The position numbers and the translations under genes are program-made. Positions 8,436-17,728 of a stretch of DNA of 64,000 bases are shown here, piece after piece. Positions within the stretch are counted from its first letter, which is position 1, and each line of letters begins with the position of its first letter. Source of the stretch: JBJXGE01 sp046154185 (GTDB lineage Bacteria; Planctomycetota; UBA8108; UBA1146; JAJFFE01); NCBI GenBank assembly GCA_046154185.1, contig JBJXGE010000020.1, positions 54,944 through 118,943 of the forward strand, written 5' to 3'. The notes beneath the pieces are model-generated. The model searched no databases. It was not told the origin of the DNA and worked only from the letters and a program-made list of their open reading frames with translations.

Positions 8436-9596
8436 ATGGCTAGCAAGATGTCGACGGCGTCGCGTCGGTGGTCAGTCGTCGTCGCAACGATGTTGCTCAC
8501 GAGCGCGCTCGGCGTGCGCGAGGTCGCGGCGACCGAGGTTGCGCCGCAAGCGCCGGCCAAACCGGCGTCGGCGAACACGACCATGACGTTCGCGTTTTGG
8601 AACGTCGAGAATCTTTTCGACACTGACGACGACGCGACGAACAAAGGTGATGACGAGTTCTTGCCGGCGACCGATTGGACCGCCGAGCGCTACCAACGCA
8701 AACTCCAACATCTGGCGGAGGTCATCCTCGCGTTCTCGCCGCATGTGCTCGGCGTCGCCGAGATCGAGAATCGTCGCGTGCTGGAAGATCTGCTCGCGAC
8801 ACCGGCGCTGAAACCGCTCGGCTACAGAATTGTGCACCGCGACTCGCCCGATAAGCGCGGCATCGATGTCGCGCTTATCTATCGCGCACCGCTCGAGTTT
8901 GTCGGCAACGAGTCGAGCGTGGTCGTGCATCGCGTCGAGATGGAATCACCGACGCGTGGTGTGCTCGAAGTTCCGCTCGTCGTGGCGGACACGCGGCTGA
9001 CGATTCTGGTCAACCATTGGCCGTCGCGCACGAGCGGCACCCAGGAAAGCGCGCCGTTGCGCGCGGCGGCGGCGCGGGCGTGCCGCGCCGCGGTCGAGCG
9101 CATCGTGGCGCGCGAAGCGGGCCTGACTCCCGGGCGCGACGCCGACGTGATCGTGATGGGCGATTTCAATGATGATCCGTTCGATGCTTCGGTGCTCGAA
9201 GTGCTCGGCGCCGAGTTTAGCCGCAACAAGACACTCAACTACCGCGACAAGATGGTTCTGTACAACCCAAGTTGGAGTTTGTGCGCGACGCCCGATCAAG
9301 GGACGCTCTATTACAACAAGGATTGGCGCTGGAACGTTTTCGACCAAGCAATCCTCACGAAGGGCTTGCTCGATGATGTCGGGTTCCGTTTCGTCGAAGG
9401 CTCGCTCGCGATTCACGCGACCGACAAGATGCGCGACAAGTACCGCCGACCATTGCGATTCAAGAAACAAGGCAAGGCGGGCGAGTGGATCGAGGGCTAT
9501 AGCGATCACTTCCCGATCTACGGGAAGCTCGAATTGCTGCCGGCAACGGCAAAGGCCGTGCCCGCGGCCGCCGGTGCGCCCGATCCCAAAGAGTAA
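8436..9596 (+). CDS. Secreted endonuclease/exonuclease/phosphatase-family protein
   Basis: A 386-residue protein with a signal peptide (about residues 1-32). It has the EEP fold motifs in order: FWNVENLFD near residue 55 (metal and substrate Asn), GVAEIENRRVLEDL (catalytic Glu) and IVHRDSPDKRGIDVALIY. These are followed by LVNHWPSR (His), VMGDFNDDPFD (Asp/Asn pair) and SDHFPIYGKL (Asp-His at the end). All catalytic positions are present. Family members cleave DNA, RNA or phosphoester lipids with a divalent metal; an extracellular DNase-like role is the closest match. Start ATG 8436 follows AAGGACAG. Confidence 0.85.
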   Translation: MASKMSTASRRWSVVVATMLLTSALGVREVAATEVAPQAPAKPASANTTMTFAFWNVENLFDTDDDATNKGDDEFLPATDWTAERYQRKLQHLAEVILAFSPHVLGVAEIENRRVLEDLLATPALKPLGYRIVHRDSPDKRGIDVALIYRAPLEFVGNESSVVVHRVEMESPTRGVLEVPLVVADTRLTILVNHWPSRTSGTQESAPLRAAAARACRAAVERIVAREAGLTPGRDADVIVMGDFNDDPFDASVLEVLGAEFSRNKTLNYRDKMVLYNPSWSLCATPDQGTLYYNKDWRWNVFDQAILTKGLLDDVGFRFVEGSLAIHATDKMRDKYRRPLRFKKQGKAGEWIEGYSDHFPIYGKLELLPATAKAVPAAAGAPDPKE

Positions 9597-9623
9597 GCGC
9601 GCATCGTTCGCGGGTGAGTCGAT

Positions 9624-9645
9624 GCGTCGCACGATAATGCGACGC
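9624..9645 (+). terminator. Hairpin after the nuclease-like gene
   Basis: Perfect 8-bp stem GCGTCGCA / TGCGACGC around a CGATAA loop, 27 bases past the stop at 9596. No clear T-run follows, so termination is plausible but not secured. Confidence 0.35.
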
Positions 9646-9758
9646 GCGCTGGCGGCTTAAGAATGCGGCGCGGCACGGCGCGCGCGGGCGCGCTGCGATC
9701 GGATACAATCCGCAACTTCTTGGGCTACGTCCCGACCTTCATTGTGCACGAGGATCTC

Positions 9759-11222
9759 ATGACAAATTTACAGAGTCTGCAAAGCGTTCGCTCATGGCGA
9801 CTCGGCTTCGCGACGGCGGTCTTCTGGGTGTGCTGTTACACGTCGACGCAACTCCCTGCGCAACCGGTCATCGGACCGGATGTCATCGTGAGTGAACTCG
9901 GTCCGATCACTAAGTGGGGAACGCTCCTCGGCATCACCGCGTACTCCATCTCGACGACGTCGTGCAATCTCGGCGATGCGGAAGCCTCGTGGCTCGAGTT
10001 CAGCGATCAGCATCCCGTGATCGCTCAGAACATGTACCGAGTCGCCAACGGCCGAATCGAACAAATCGGCATGAGCTGGGTGAAGCACGGTTTCTGCGCG
10101 CTCTTTGAGCCGACCTGCGGAACCTGCCAACCGTCGACCGCGCCGCCGTGCGAAGCGCTCGGCATCGGATGCGCCGACACCTACGGTTCGAGCCTCAATG
10201 GAGCGCAAGGCGGACTTGGACCGCGTTCGGAAATCAATCCGTACACGGGCGAATTCCCCTATCCCTTTAGTTTCATCGGACTCACCGGGCCGCTCTTGTA
10301 TAAGCGCATCAACGTGTCGCAAGCCGATCTCAACCCGACGCTGTTCCCAGGTGCGCTCTACTACTACGAAGCGCAATACGTGCACCCGGAAGAATTCGCG
10401 TGGGATACCCAGTACAACAATATTTCGCACCGGCGCTTCAACGTTGGCACGTTGCAAACGGACGGCTACGTGCTGAACCCGAGCGGCATCGTGCTCGAGC
10501 AGGAACCAGCGCTCAATGCGTGGCGCACCGCTGATCCGGCCGTCGACATTCAAGACCTCGCCGTGCCCGACGATGGCATGCTAATGCTCGGCGCGCGCGC
10601 TACGGAACTCGGCGGCGGCTTATGGCATTACGAATATGCGCTCGCGAACCGAAACTCGCATCGAGCGGCGCGCACGTTTGCCGTCACGCTCGGCGCGGGC
10701 GCGGTGGTGACGAATCTCTACTTCCACGACATCCATCATCACAGCGGCGAGCCCTACAGCACGACTGATTGGACGGCGGAAGTCACGCCGAGCCGCGTGA
10801 CGTGGCGAACCGAGACTTTTGTGCAAAACCCCAACGCGAACGCGGTCTACTGGGGAACGCTCTATAACTTTGCGTTCGATTGCAATGTTGCGCCGCAGAC
10901 TTCGCAGCTGCTCGTCGGGCTCTTCCGGCCCGGCGTCGTGCAAGAAGTTGCGACGACGGCGGTCGGTCCTGGGCAAAGTTGCAGCACGCCGGATTTCGTG
11001 CGCGGGAATATGAACGGCGATGTCGGTCTCGACATTTCGGACGCCGTGTACATGTTGGCTTATCTGTTCACGAGCGGCGCTGCGCCGCTTCCGACGCTGG
11101 CGGCCGGTGACGTGAACGGCGATAGCAGCTACGACATCAGCGATGCCGTGTACTTGTTGGCGTTCTTATTTTCGGGCGGCGCGCAACCGCCGTTTCCGTA
11201 CCCGGCGCCAGGGTGTATCTGA
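9759..11222 (+). CDS. Secreted planctomycete-type protein with dockerin-like tail
   Basis: Start chosen at ATG 9759 (GAGG upstream), which begins a signal peptide (LGFATAVFWVCCYTSTQLPAQ). The mature part of about 390 residues has no enzyme motif I recognise. It contains a GGGLWHYEYALANRNSHRAA segment and a DIHHHSGE stretch, a pattern I associate with secreted planctomycete proteins. The last 75 residues are two EF-hand-like repeats (RGNMNGDVGLDISDAVYMLAY and GDVNGDSSYDISDAVYLLAF), each ending in LFxxGGA. This is the dockerin-like tail seen twice more in the window. It converges on the S1-domain gene with one base between stops. Confidence 0.7.
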   Translation: MTNLQSLQSVRSWRLGFATAVFWVCCYTSTQLPAQPVIGPDVIVSELGPITKWGTLLGITAYSISTTSCNLGDAEASWLEFSDQHPVIAQNMYRVANGRIEQIGMSWVKHGFCALFEPTCGTCQPSTAPPCEALGIGCADTYGSSLNGAQGGLGPRSEINPYTGEFPYPFSFIGLTGPLLYKRINVSQADLNPTLFPGALYYYEAQYVHPEEFAWDTQYNNISHRRFNVGTLQTDGYVLNPSGIVLEQEPALNAWRTADPAVDIQDLAVPDDGMLMLGARATELGGGLWHYEYALANRNSHRAARTFAVTLGAGAVVTNLYFHDIHHHSGEPYSTTDWTAEVTPSRVTWRTETFVQNPNANAVYWGTLYNFAFDCNVAPQTSQLLVGLFRPGVVQEVATTAVGPGQSCSTPDFVRGNMNGDVGLDISDAVYMLAYLFTSGAAPLPTLAAGDVNGDSSYDISDAVYLLAFLFSGGAQPPFPYPAPGCI

Positions 11223-11223
11223 G

Positions 11224-12108
11224 TTAGCGGAGTTCGAGCACGATGCGTCGCGCTTGCGGCTCGATGGAGCGGACGGCGACTTTCACGACCGCGCCGCGCG
11301 CGAGCGCGTGACCCGCGGCGTCCGCGTTTGGGATGATGCCATCAACGCCATCTTCAATCGTCACGAAAACGCCCTCGGTCGTCGCGCGCGCGACCATGCC
11401 GGAGAGCGTGTCGCCGACGGCGAGGTCCGCCAAAATCTCGAGCCAAGGATCGCGTTCGAGTTCTTTGTAATCGAGGCCGACACGGCGGCGGTCGCGATCG
11501 ATATGGATGATTTCGACGAGCACGTGATCGCCAGATTTGAGCGCGGTACGCGTGCCGGTCGACATCAAATGGCGTCGGATTTTGCTCGCGTGGAGTAGGC
11601 CTTCGACCCCACCGACTTCGACGAACGCGCCGTGTTCGTTCAACTGGACGACGCGGCCCCGCACCACGCCTCCCACTTGGAGCGCGTCGAACGCCGCGTC
11701 GCGCGCGACTTGCGCCGCGCGCTCGAGGATCGCCCGGCGAGTGACCTGCACATCGCCGCGGCTGCCCGAGGTCGACGCGACTTCCACCTCGAGTGTCTTG
11801 CCTTGATAACGCTGCAGCTCCGCGGCGCTGGGTTTGACAAGTTCGATTTCGGCGGCGGGCAAAAACGCGCGACGGCCGGCGGCCTCCAAGACCAAGCCGG
11901 CTTTATTGACTTCGGTCACGACGCCCACGAGCAGCGTGCCGGCGCGCAGGTCCGATGCCACGGGCGCGCTCGGCGCTTCCTCCTCGCTTCGCTTTTCTTC
12001 TTTGAGACTCGCGAGCGACTGCGACATCATTCGCTCCAGCTCGGCATCGCTGAGATCGTGCTCGCGCTCGAACTGGTCGCGTAGGTCGGGGATGCGGGGT
12101 TCCGTCAC
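11224..12108 (-). CDS. S1-domain RNA-binding protein (three S1 repeats)
   Basis: A 294-residue protein with an acidic helical N-terminus and three S1-type OB-folds. Domain 1 starts at LRAGTLLVGVVTEVNKAG, domain 2 at LQVGGVVRGRVVQLNEHGAF with the classic GVEGLLHAS, and domain 3 at LAVGDTLSGMVARATTEGVF. It resembles part of ribosomal protein S1 but is shorter than full-length S1, which has four to six domains, so it is more likely an accessory RNA-binding or translation factor. A GTG at 12123 is open, but AAGGAGG lies within codons 2-4 of that version and sits correctly before the GTG at 12108, so 12108 is chosen. It is divergent from cutC. Confidence 0.8.
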   Translation of the reverse strand: MTEPRIPDLRDQFEREHDLSDAELERMMSQSLASLKEEKRSEEEAPSAPVASDLRAGTLLVGVVTEVNKAGLVLEAAGRRAFLPAAEIELVKPSAAELQRYQGKTLEVEVASTSGSRGDVQVTRRAILERAAQVARDAAFDALQVGGVVRGRVVQLNEHGAFVEVGGVEGLLHASKIRRHLMSTGTRTALKSGDHVLVEIIHIDRDRRRVGLDYKELERDPWLEILADLAVGDTLSGMVARATTEGVFVTIEDGVDGIIPNADAAGHALARGAVVKVAVRSIEPQARRIVLELR

Positions 12109-12241
12109 AAAGTCCTCCTTCACCGAAGGCCAGGATCTTTACATCGACGCGATGAGCGCACAAGTCGGCGCGCGCGGCGGCCGCGCCCCGCGCTGGCAGT
12201 GGATCGTGACATGACGGCGAGTCGGTCGCCGAGGAAGGTCA

Positions 12242-12994
12242 ATGCATATGCCAACGAACAGCCAAACCCTGATCGAAGTCTGCGTCGACTCGGTGACGGG
12301 CGCCTTGGCGGCCGAGCGGGGCGGCGCGGATCGGCTCGAGCTGTGCGCGGAACTCGACACTGGCGGACTCACGCCGAGTCTTGGGCTCATTCGAGAAGTC
12401 CGCGCGCGTACCCGGCTTCCGCTCGTAGTCCTGCTGCGCCCGCACGCTGGCGACTTTCAGTATGAAGCCGACGATTTGGCGGTCGTGCGGCGCGACATCG
12501 AGGTCGCAAAGAGCGAAGGCGCCGATGGAATTGTGTTTGGCGCGCTCGACGCGAACGGCGCCGTCGAGCGCGCGACCGTGGCCGAAATGATTGCGTTGGC
12601 CGCGCCGCTGCCGGTTACCTTTCACCGCGCCTTTGATCTCACGCGCGATCCGCGCGCGAGCTTGGCAGACTGTGTGCAACTCGGCGTCGCGCGCGTGCTG
12701 ACGTCCGGGCAAGCGCGCACGGCCGCCCACGGCGCCGCGCTGCTGCGAGAACTCGTCACGCTAGCGCGGGGACGCATCGAAGTCATCGCGGGCGGCGGTC
12801 TGAGCGCGGAGAACATCGCCGAGTTGATTCGGACCACGCGCGTCCCGACCGTACACTTCAGCGCGCGAGTTCCCGTGGCGAGCGCCGCGCGCGAACAACC
12901 GGGCCGGGTGGCGCTCGGCGCTCACGAGTTCACGCGCCGCGATCCGTCGGAGAGTTGTGTGCGTCGCATCGTCGACGCGGTGCGCAAGTCTTAG
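12242..12994 (+). CDS. cutC: CutC family protein
   Basis: A 250-residue TIM-barrel protein of the CutC family, full length. Diagnostic segments are IEVCVDSVTGALAAERGGAD followed by RLELCAEL at the start, GGLTPSLGLI, VVLLRPHAGDF, DGIVFGALDANG, TFHRAFD, VARVLTSGQ, and IEVIAGGGLSAEN near the end. CutC was named for copper homeostasis in E. coli, though its biochemical activity is still unclear. GAGGAAGG precedes the start; ATG 12248 is an alternative two codons later. Confidence 0.9.
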   Translation: MHMPTNSQTLIEVCVDSVTGALAAERGGADRLELCAELDTGGLTPSLGLIREVRARTRLPLVVLLRPHAGDFQYEADDLAVVRRDIEVAKSEGADGIVFGALDANGAVERATVAEMIALAAPLPVTFHRAFDLTRDPRASLADCVQLGVARVLTSGQARTAAHGAALLRELVTLARGRIEVIAGGGLSAENIAELIRTTRVPTVHFSARVPVASAAREQPGRVALGAHEFTRRDPSESCVRRIVDAVRKS

Positions 12995-13012
12995 CCACCC
13001 GCCACCACGCCG

Positions 13013-14233
13013 TCATGGTCCGTTGCGACCACGCGCGAGTCCGATGCGATTTGGGCTCGCGCCGTTTTCGCCATCCCCCGTATACCAAAGTAGGAAGTGG
13101 CCGACGGTCGCCGCGGGCACGGTCTCGATGATCGCCGCGCACGGGTGCTCGATGTCGCCGGAATCGAAGGGTAACGGCACGATCGAATCGGAACTCGGCA
13201 GGAAGATCGGCAGCGTCGGGTCATTCCACACGATACCGTCGGCGCTCATCGCGTAGCCCATGGAGTTTTGCGTCGCGATCTCGCGGTCGCCCGCCTCGTA
13301 CCACATCTTGAAGCGACCATTCGCGCCCACTCCGATCGTCGGATCCAATACGACCGACGGCGATCCAACGCTGTAGCCATCGAACTGCTGCGCCGGTCCG
13401 TGGAGAAACACCGGGCTCGCGGCGCCGCCCGACTGCCCATGCGCGTCGCGGATCAGCCACGTGAATCCATCCGAGGATTCCGCATAGCCGATGCTCGCCG
13501 GACCATCACCGCCACCGGCGGCCGTCACATCGATCGCCTCAAACCACATCTTAAACGTGGTGCCATCGAGTACGGCACTCGGATCGGCCACCCGTACACT
13601 GCCGAACGAAGCGTTGAAACCGAGACAGATTTGAAAGTTCCCCCATGTCTCGCCGTTGCCGCTCGTGGCATGGATGATTTGGCTCGTTAGCCCACCGGCG
13701 CCGCTGCGTCCTTCAAACCACATGTGATAGCGACCCGTGACACCGAACGGCACGCTCTTATCGACGACGACCGTGGGGTCGGTCGCGCCCACATTGAAGC
13801 CGCTCGCGGGGCCACCGAGCGCAATTGCTTGCGTGCGCGGGATCGTCAGCGTCGCAAAATCCTCTTCGTCCGATGACACGACACCGATGGTGCTCACTCC
13901 GCCGCCGCTGGTCGCCTCGTAGAACAGCAAAAATTTGTCGCCATTTGGACGACCCGAGTCGATGGCCACCGCCGGACTATCGACTTCCGTACCGTCGAAT
14001 CCGGCGGCTGACTCGCTCAGTACCGGCTCGATCTGCGCAGTCACCGGATCGCGATTTCGTTCGTACACAATTTCGGTGCTGAGTTCAGGTGGTTGCGAAG
14101 GCGGTGGCGCAGCGACGCCGCCCCCGCCCCCGCCACCGCCACCGCAACCCTGCGCACAAAAAGCTAATGGCACGAGCAGCAGCGCCGCCGTGATGTTTCG
14201 ATGCGTTGCGAGATTCGCCACCAAGAGTCTCAC
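13013..14233 (-). CDS. Five-bladed beta-propeller lipoprotein (GH43-like fold)
   Basis: A 406-residue protein with a lipoprotein signal (ALLLVPLAFCAQGC). The lipidated Cys is followed directly by nine glycines and a Pro-rich linker. Five repeats of a KMWYEA-type strand can be counted: FLLFYEAT, YHMWFEGR, FKMWFEAI, FKMWYEAG and LLWYTGDG. Most are followed by an IGYAxSxDGxxW turn. That is the blade pattern of five-bladed propellers as in glycoside hydrolase families 43, 62 and 130. I cannot assign the catalytic acids, so carbohydrate binding or cleavage is an inference. It converges on cutC with 18 bases between stops. Confidence 0.65.
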   Translation of the reverse strand: MRLLVANLATHRNITAALLLVPLAFCAQGCGGGGGGGGGVAAPPPSQPPELSTEIVYERNRDPVTAQIEPVLSESAAGFDGTEVDSPAVAIDSGRPNGDKFLLFYEATSGGGVSTIGVVSSDEEDFATLTIPRTQAIALGGPASGFNVGATDPTVVVDKSVPFGVTGRYHMWFEGRSGAGGLTSQIIHATSGNGETWGNFQICLGFNASFGSVRVADPSAVLDGTTFKMWFEAIDVTAAGGGDGPASIGYAESSDGFTWLIRDAHGQSGGAASPVFLHGPAQQFDGYSVGSPSVVLDPTIGVGANGRFKMWYEAGDREIATQNSMGYAMSADGIVWNDPTLPIFLPSSDSIVPLPFDSGDIEHPCAAIIETVPAATVGHFLLWYTGDGENGASPNRIGLARGRNGP

Positions 14234-14323
14234 TTTCTGCTAGGCTAAATTTCGCGCGACGCGAACTGCCGTCGCGGCGCGAGTTCGGCAGATCGCAATT
14301 TCGATTCCCGAAGGCGTGCATCG

Positions 14324-15103
14324 GTGGATGTCGCGGCCCAACCGACAAGTAGGGAAAGTCTGCCGAAAAACGGCGGCGAGCGGGGACTCCGACAATTGGC
14401 CAGTATTAGCCACCTCCAGCCGACTTCCGGCGCGAGGCAGAAGGCGGCTCGCCGCTGTCGTGCCATCGAGGCTGGTCGCTGGCTGGGTCTTGCGTTCCTC
14501 GTGCTGAGTTGTCGAGCCACGCCGGCGCGAGTCTATCCGACGATCCCGAGCGATGAGCCGCCACTGATCGCAATCGAGGAAGTCGCACCGAGTATCGTGA
14601 TCGACTTGCGCTATGCGACGCCGCGAAACTTCACGGGACAAATACTCTATGGCGCGCCACGCGCACTGCTCAGAGCGCCCGTCGCGCGTCGACTCGCGCG
14701 CGTGCAGGATGCGCTGCGCGTTCGCGGGGTAGGACTGAAAGTGCTCGACGCTTACCGACCGCATTCCGCGCAGGTGCGCATGTGGGAACTCGTGCCCAAC
14801 GGTGACTACGTCGCCGACCCGCGCCGCGGTTCCCGTCACAATCGCGGTGCGGCCGTCGACGTGACACTGGTCAACAGCGCTGGCCAAGAGCTCGAGATGC
14901 CAAGCGGCTACGATGACTTTACGCCGGCCGCGCATCGCGGGGCGCCCGGCGCGAGTTCGATCGCCCGCGCCAACAGTGAGCTCTTAGAGCGGCACATGCG
15001 CGCCGAGGGCTTCGAGGGACTGCCGACCGAATGGTGGCATTTCGATGCGGTGGAATGGCGCGAGTATTCGCTGCTCGATATCTCGTTGGAGAACGCGCAA
15101 TAG
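14324..15103 (+). CDS. VanX-type D-Ala-D-Ala dipeptidase (M15 family), lipoprotein-like
   Basis: The 200 C-terminal residues form a complete M15D peptidase. Zinc-binding SRHNRGAAVDV (SxHxxGxAxD) and catalytic EWWHFD (ExxxH-type) are present, together with VLDAYRPHSAQ and the DLRYATPRNFTG entry. Such enzymes cleave D-alanyl-D-alanine for cell-wall recycling or, in vancomycin producers, resistance. No vanH/vanA/vanS-type neighbours exist, so recycling is the likelier role. The N-terminal 70 residues are uncertain: a hydrophobic stretch ending LAFLVLSC looks like a lipobox, so the true start may lie well inside the listed range, for example at a TTG near 14397. Confidence 0.75.
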   Translation: MDVAAQPTSRESLPKNGGERGLRQLASISHLQPTSGARQKAARRCRAIEAGRWLGLAFLVLSCRATPARVYPTIPSDEPPLIAIEEVAPSIVIDLRYATPRNFTGQILYGAPRALLRAPVARRLARVQDALRVRGVGLKVLDAYRPHSAQVRMWELVPNGDYVADPRRGSRHNRGAAVDVTLVNSAGQELEMPSGYDDFTPAAHRGAPGASSIARANSELLERHMRAEGFEGLPTEWWHFDAVEWREYSLLDISLENAQ

Positions 15104-15111
15104 CACGCGGC

Positions 15112-16779
15112 CTACGTTCGGCTCCCTGCGTGCGCCATGTTCAGATAATGAGCGACTTGACTGATGAGCGAGTCGCGTTGGATTGGCTTCGTGGCAAAAT
15201 CGTCGCAGCCGGCCGCGAGACACTTCTCGCGATCACCCACCATGGCATGGGCGGTGAGCGCAATGATCGGCAAAGGATACTGGGCAGCCCGCAACTGGCG
15301 CGTGGCCTCGTAACCATCCAGCTCGGGCATTTGCATATCCATGAGCACGACCTGATAGGCATCTCCGGCGCGCCAAGCGGCGAGCGCCTTGGCGAGCGCA
15401 GTCTTGCCGTTATCCACGGTTTCGACGAGGAGCCCAGTTTCCCGCAACACGAAGCAAATCAACCTTTGATTGTCGATGCCATCCTCAGCGAGCAGGACCT
15501 TGCCGTTAAGCTCCTGCACTTTGGCCGGTTTTCGTTCCGCCTTCGACGGCGACAGCGTCGAAGATTTCACGAGCTCCGTAATCGGTCCGGGATCGATCTC
15601 GAGGTGAAAACAACTGCCCTTCCCGGCCTCGCTCTCGACTCTGATGCTGCCGCCGAGCAGTTCGGCCAGTCGCCCGGAGATCGCAAGGCCGAGTCCGGTG
15701 CCGCCAAACCGGCGTGTGGTCGTCGCGTCCGCCTGACTAAACGCTTGGAAGAGCGTTGAGCGCTGCTCGGGTGTTATGCCGATGCCGGTGTCGCGAACTT
15801 CGAAACACAAGCAACGCCGCAAACCGGTCGCCAGTGAGATGTTGATTTTGACGCTGCCTTGGTCCGTGAATTTGATCGCGTTGCCGACTAAGTTGACGAG
15901 CACTTGTTTGAGTCGCACCGAATCCGAAGTGATGCGCTTCGGCATTGGATAGACGTACTCGATTTCCAACACGATTCCTTTGGCGACGGCGCGCGGCCGC
16001 ATGAGTTCAACGACGTCGCGCACCACCTCGAACACATCGACCTCGATGCGTTCGACGTCCATTTTGCCCGCCTCGATCTTCGAGAGGTCTAAAATGTCGT
16101 TGATCAGCGCTAGCAGATGCTCGCCGTTGCGACGAATTGTGTGCGCGTGGCTGAGCCGCTCCTCGGCGGAGAGTTCCGCATCGATGAGCAAATCCGCGTA
16201 ACCGAGGATCGCCGTCATCGGTGTACGTATCTCGTGGCTCATGTTGGCGAGGAACTGACTCTTCGCATGCGCAGCGGCTTGCGCCACCATGCGCGCTTCG
16301 AACAAGTCCTCGCTTTGGCGCGTCAGTTGGGCGGCTTGCCCTTCAAAGATGTCGCGCGTGAGGGAAAGCTCTTCTACCTGTTTGCGCAAGTACTCACGGT
16401 TCTCCACGTAGTTCGTCGCATCCCAGATGATGGCGAGAACTTCGAGCAAGCGTCCGTCCGCGTCGAAAACCGCGGACGAGTGCAGCTCACACCATGAGTA
16501 AACGTCTTCGCGAATCACGAGGTGATCGATTTGAAAATTGGGTTTGGTCGGAGACAACGCGTGAAAGCGATCGAGAAAACTTGGCAGGTGATCCGGCAGC
16601 AGCAGGCTGTCGAACGGCACGCCGAGCAACTCATCGCGCGTCTTCGAGAAGAGTCGGCAGAAAGCGGGATTGACGTACGTCAGCGCCTGGTCGGGTCGAA
16701 ATCGACAAACAGCCGTAGCGCTGGCTTCTAGAGCGGACGTGGGATCCACCGTGGAGACGAGCGATGGGTTTTGCGACAT
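15112..16779 (-). CDS. Hybrid histidine kinase (PAS-HisKA-HATPase-REC)
   Basis: A 555-residue cytoplasmic sensor with no transmembrane segment. Order: an N-terminal PAS domain (about 20-140); a coiled coil; HisKA with phospho-acceptor FLANMSHEIRTPMTAILGY (about 200); HATPase_c with N box VLVNLVGNAIKFT, G1 VRDTGIGI and G2 GGTGLGLAI; then a receiver domain whose phospho-acceptor Asp is in VVLMDMQMPELDG near residue 490 and whose Lys is in TKPI. The closing receiver means output probably goes through an Hpt protein or another partner encoded elsewhere. The start at ATG 16779 (GGAG upstream) is preferred over an upstream open extension. Confidence 0.9.
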   Translation of the reverse strand: MSQNPSLVSTVDPTSALEASATAVCRFRPDQALTYVNPAFCRLFSKTRDELLGVPFDSLLLPDHLPSFLDRFHALSPTKPNFQIDHLVIREDVYSWCELHSSAVFDADGRLLEVLAIIWDATNYVENREYLRKQVEELSLTRDIFEGQAAQLTRQSEDLFEARMVAQAAAHAKSQFLANMSHEIRTPMTAILGYADLLIDAELSAEERLSHAHTIRRNGEHLLALINDILDLSKIEAGKMDVERIEVDVFEVVRDVVELMRPRAVAKGIVLEIEYVYPMPKRITSDSVRLKQVLVNLVGNAIKFTDQGSVKINISLATGLRRCLCFEVRDTGIGITPEQRSTLFQAFSQADATTTRRFGGTGLGLAISGRLAELLGGSIRVESEAGKGSCFHLEIDPGPITELVKSSTLSPSKAERKPAKVQELNGKVLLAEDGIDNQRLICFVLRETGLLVETVDNGKTALAKALAAWRAGDAYQVVLMDMQMPELDGYEATRQLRAAQYPLPIIALTAHAMVGDREKCLAAGCDDFATKPIQRDSLISQVAHYLNMAHAGSRT

Positions 16780-16906
16780 GTGTTCTCCAACAGTGACAAC
16801 CTGCACTTTTTTCGGTTGAGCGGTCGCAACGGCTTGAGTCCAATATTGCCGATCGCACCCGCGATCCATGCAGAGGCCGAAGCGCTAATTGCGCATTCGC
16901 AGAGAA

Positions 16907-17728
16907 TTACGAGCCGGAACGACCCGCCCGCCGCTGCCGCCGAGCCTCAAAGACCAGCACGGCCGTCGCCACCGCCACATTGAGCGAGTCGGCTGAGCCC
17001 GCCATCGGAATTCGGAGCCGTTCGGTGGCGGCCGTCAGCCAACGCTCCGGCAAGCCGTATTGCTCGCTCCCGACGACAAATGCGAGCGGTCCGTCGAGTT
17101 TGGATTCGGAGTAAATCGCGGTGCCGGTGGGTGTCGCGGCGGCGATATGGACCGCGCGCGATGTCAGCCACGGGAGTAGCTCGTCGGTCGTCGCTTCCGC
17201 GATTGGCACGGTGAAGAGTGTGCCGATACTCGCGCGGACGACGTTCGGGTTAAACAAGTCCGTGCAGCGATCACACACGATAACGGCGTCGACGCCGGCG
17301 GCATCCGCCGTGCGCAACATCGTGCCGAGGTTGCCCGGTTTCTCGACCGCCACGACAACAAGATAAAGCGGAATCGGCGGCGCGCCGAGGCGCTCGAGTC
17401 GCCATTGCGGTTGCGGTGCGACCGCGAGCAAACCCTCCGGTCGATCGCGATAAGTCATTTTTTCGAAGACGGGCCGCGACACCTCGAAGGTCGCCGCTCC
17501 GCAGGTGCTTGTTACGCGCTCCAAGAGCGCCGTTTCGTTCGCGCCCAAAAAAAGCTCCGGGCAGAAATAGAGTTCGCTGATGGCGCAGCCGCCCGCGACG
17601 GCGCGCGACAATTCCCGGTATCCCTCGATGAGAAACAGCTGCTCGCGATCCCGATCGCGCCGATCTCGGAGACGGACGACTCGTTTCACGCGCGGATTCT
17701 GGAGGCTCGAAATGCTCTCAAAGTTCAC
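16907..17728 (-). CDS. TrmH/SpoU-family RNA 2'-O-methyltransferase
   Basis: A 273-residue protein with an N-terminal substrate-binding domain (NPRVKRVVRLRDRRDRDREQ) and a C-terminal SPOUT knot. The three motifs are present: EKPGNLGTMLRTADAAG, FVVGSEQYGLPERWL and IPMAGSADSLNVAVATAVL. Relatives methylate 2'-OH groups in 23S rRNA or tRNA using SAM; the target cannot be told from sequence. Its ATG overlaps the upstream methyltransferase stop by 4 bp (17725-17728). It is the last gene of a five-gene minus-strand operon. Confidence 0.88.
   Translation of the reverse strand: MNFESISSLQNPRVKRVVRLRDRRDRDREQLFLIEGYRELSRAVAGGCAISELYFCPELFLGANETALLERVTSTCGAATFEVSRPVFEKMTYRDRPEGLLAVAPQPQWRLERLGAPPIPLYLVVVAVEKPGNLGTMLRTADAAGVDAVIVCDRCTDLFNPNVVRASIGTLFTVPIAEATTDELLPWLTSRAVHIAAATPTGTAIYSESKLDGPLAFVVGSEQYGLPERWLTAATERLRIPMAGSADSLNVAVATAVLVFEARRQRRAGRSGS

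Noticed and set aside
14324..15103. Vancomycin-resistance operon
   Set aside because: Only the VanX-type gene is present; no vanH, vanA or vanRS-like genes adjoin it, and the hybrid kinase next door is of a different type.
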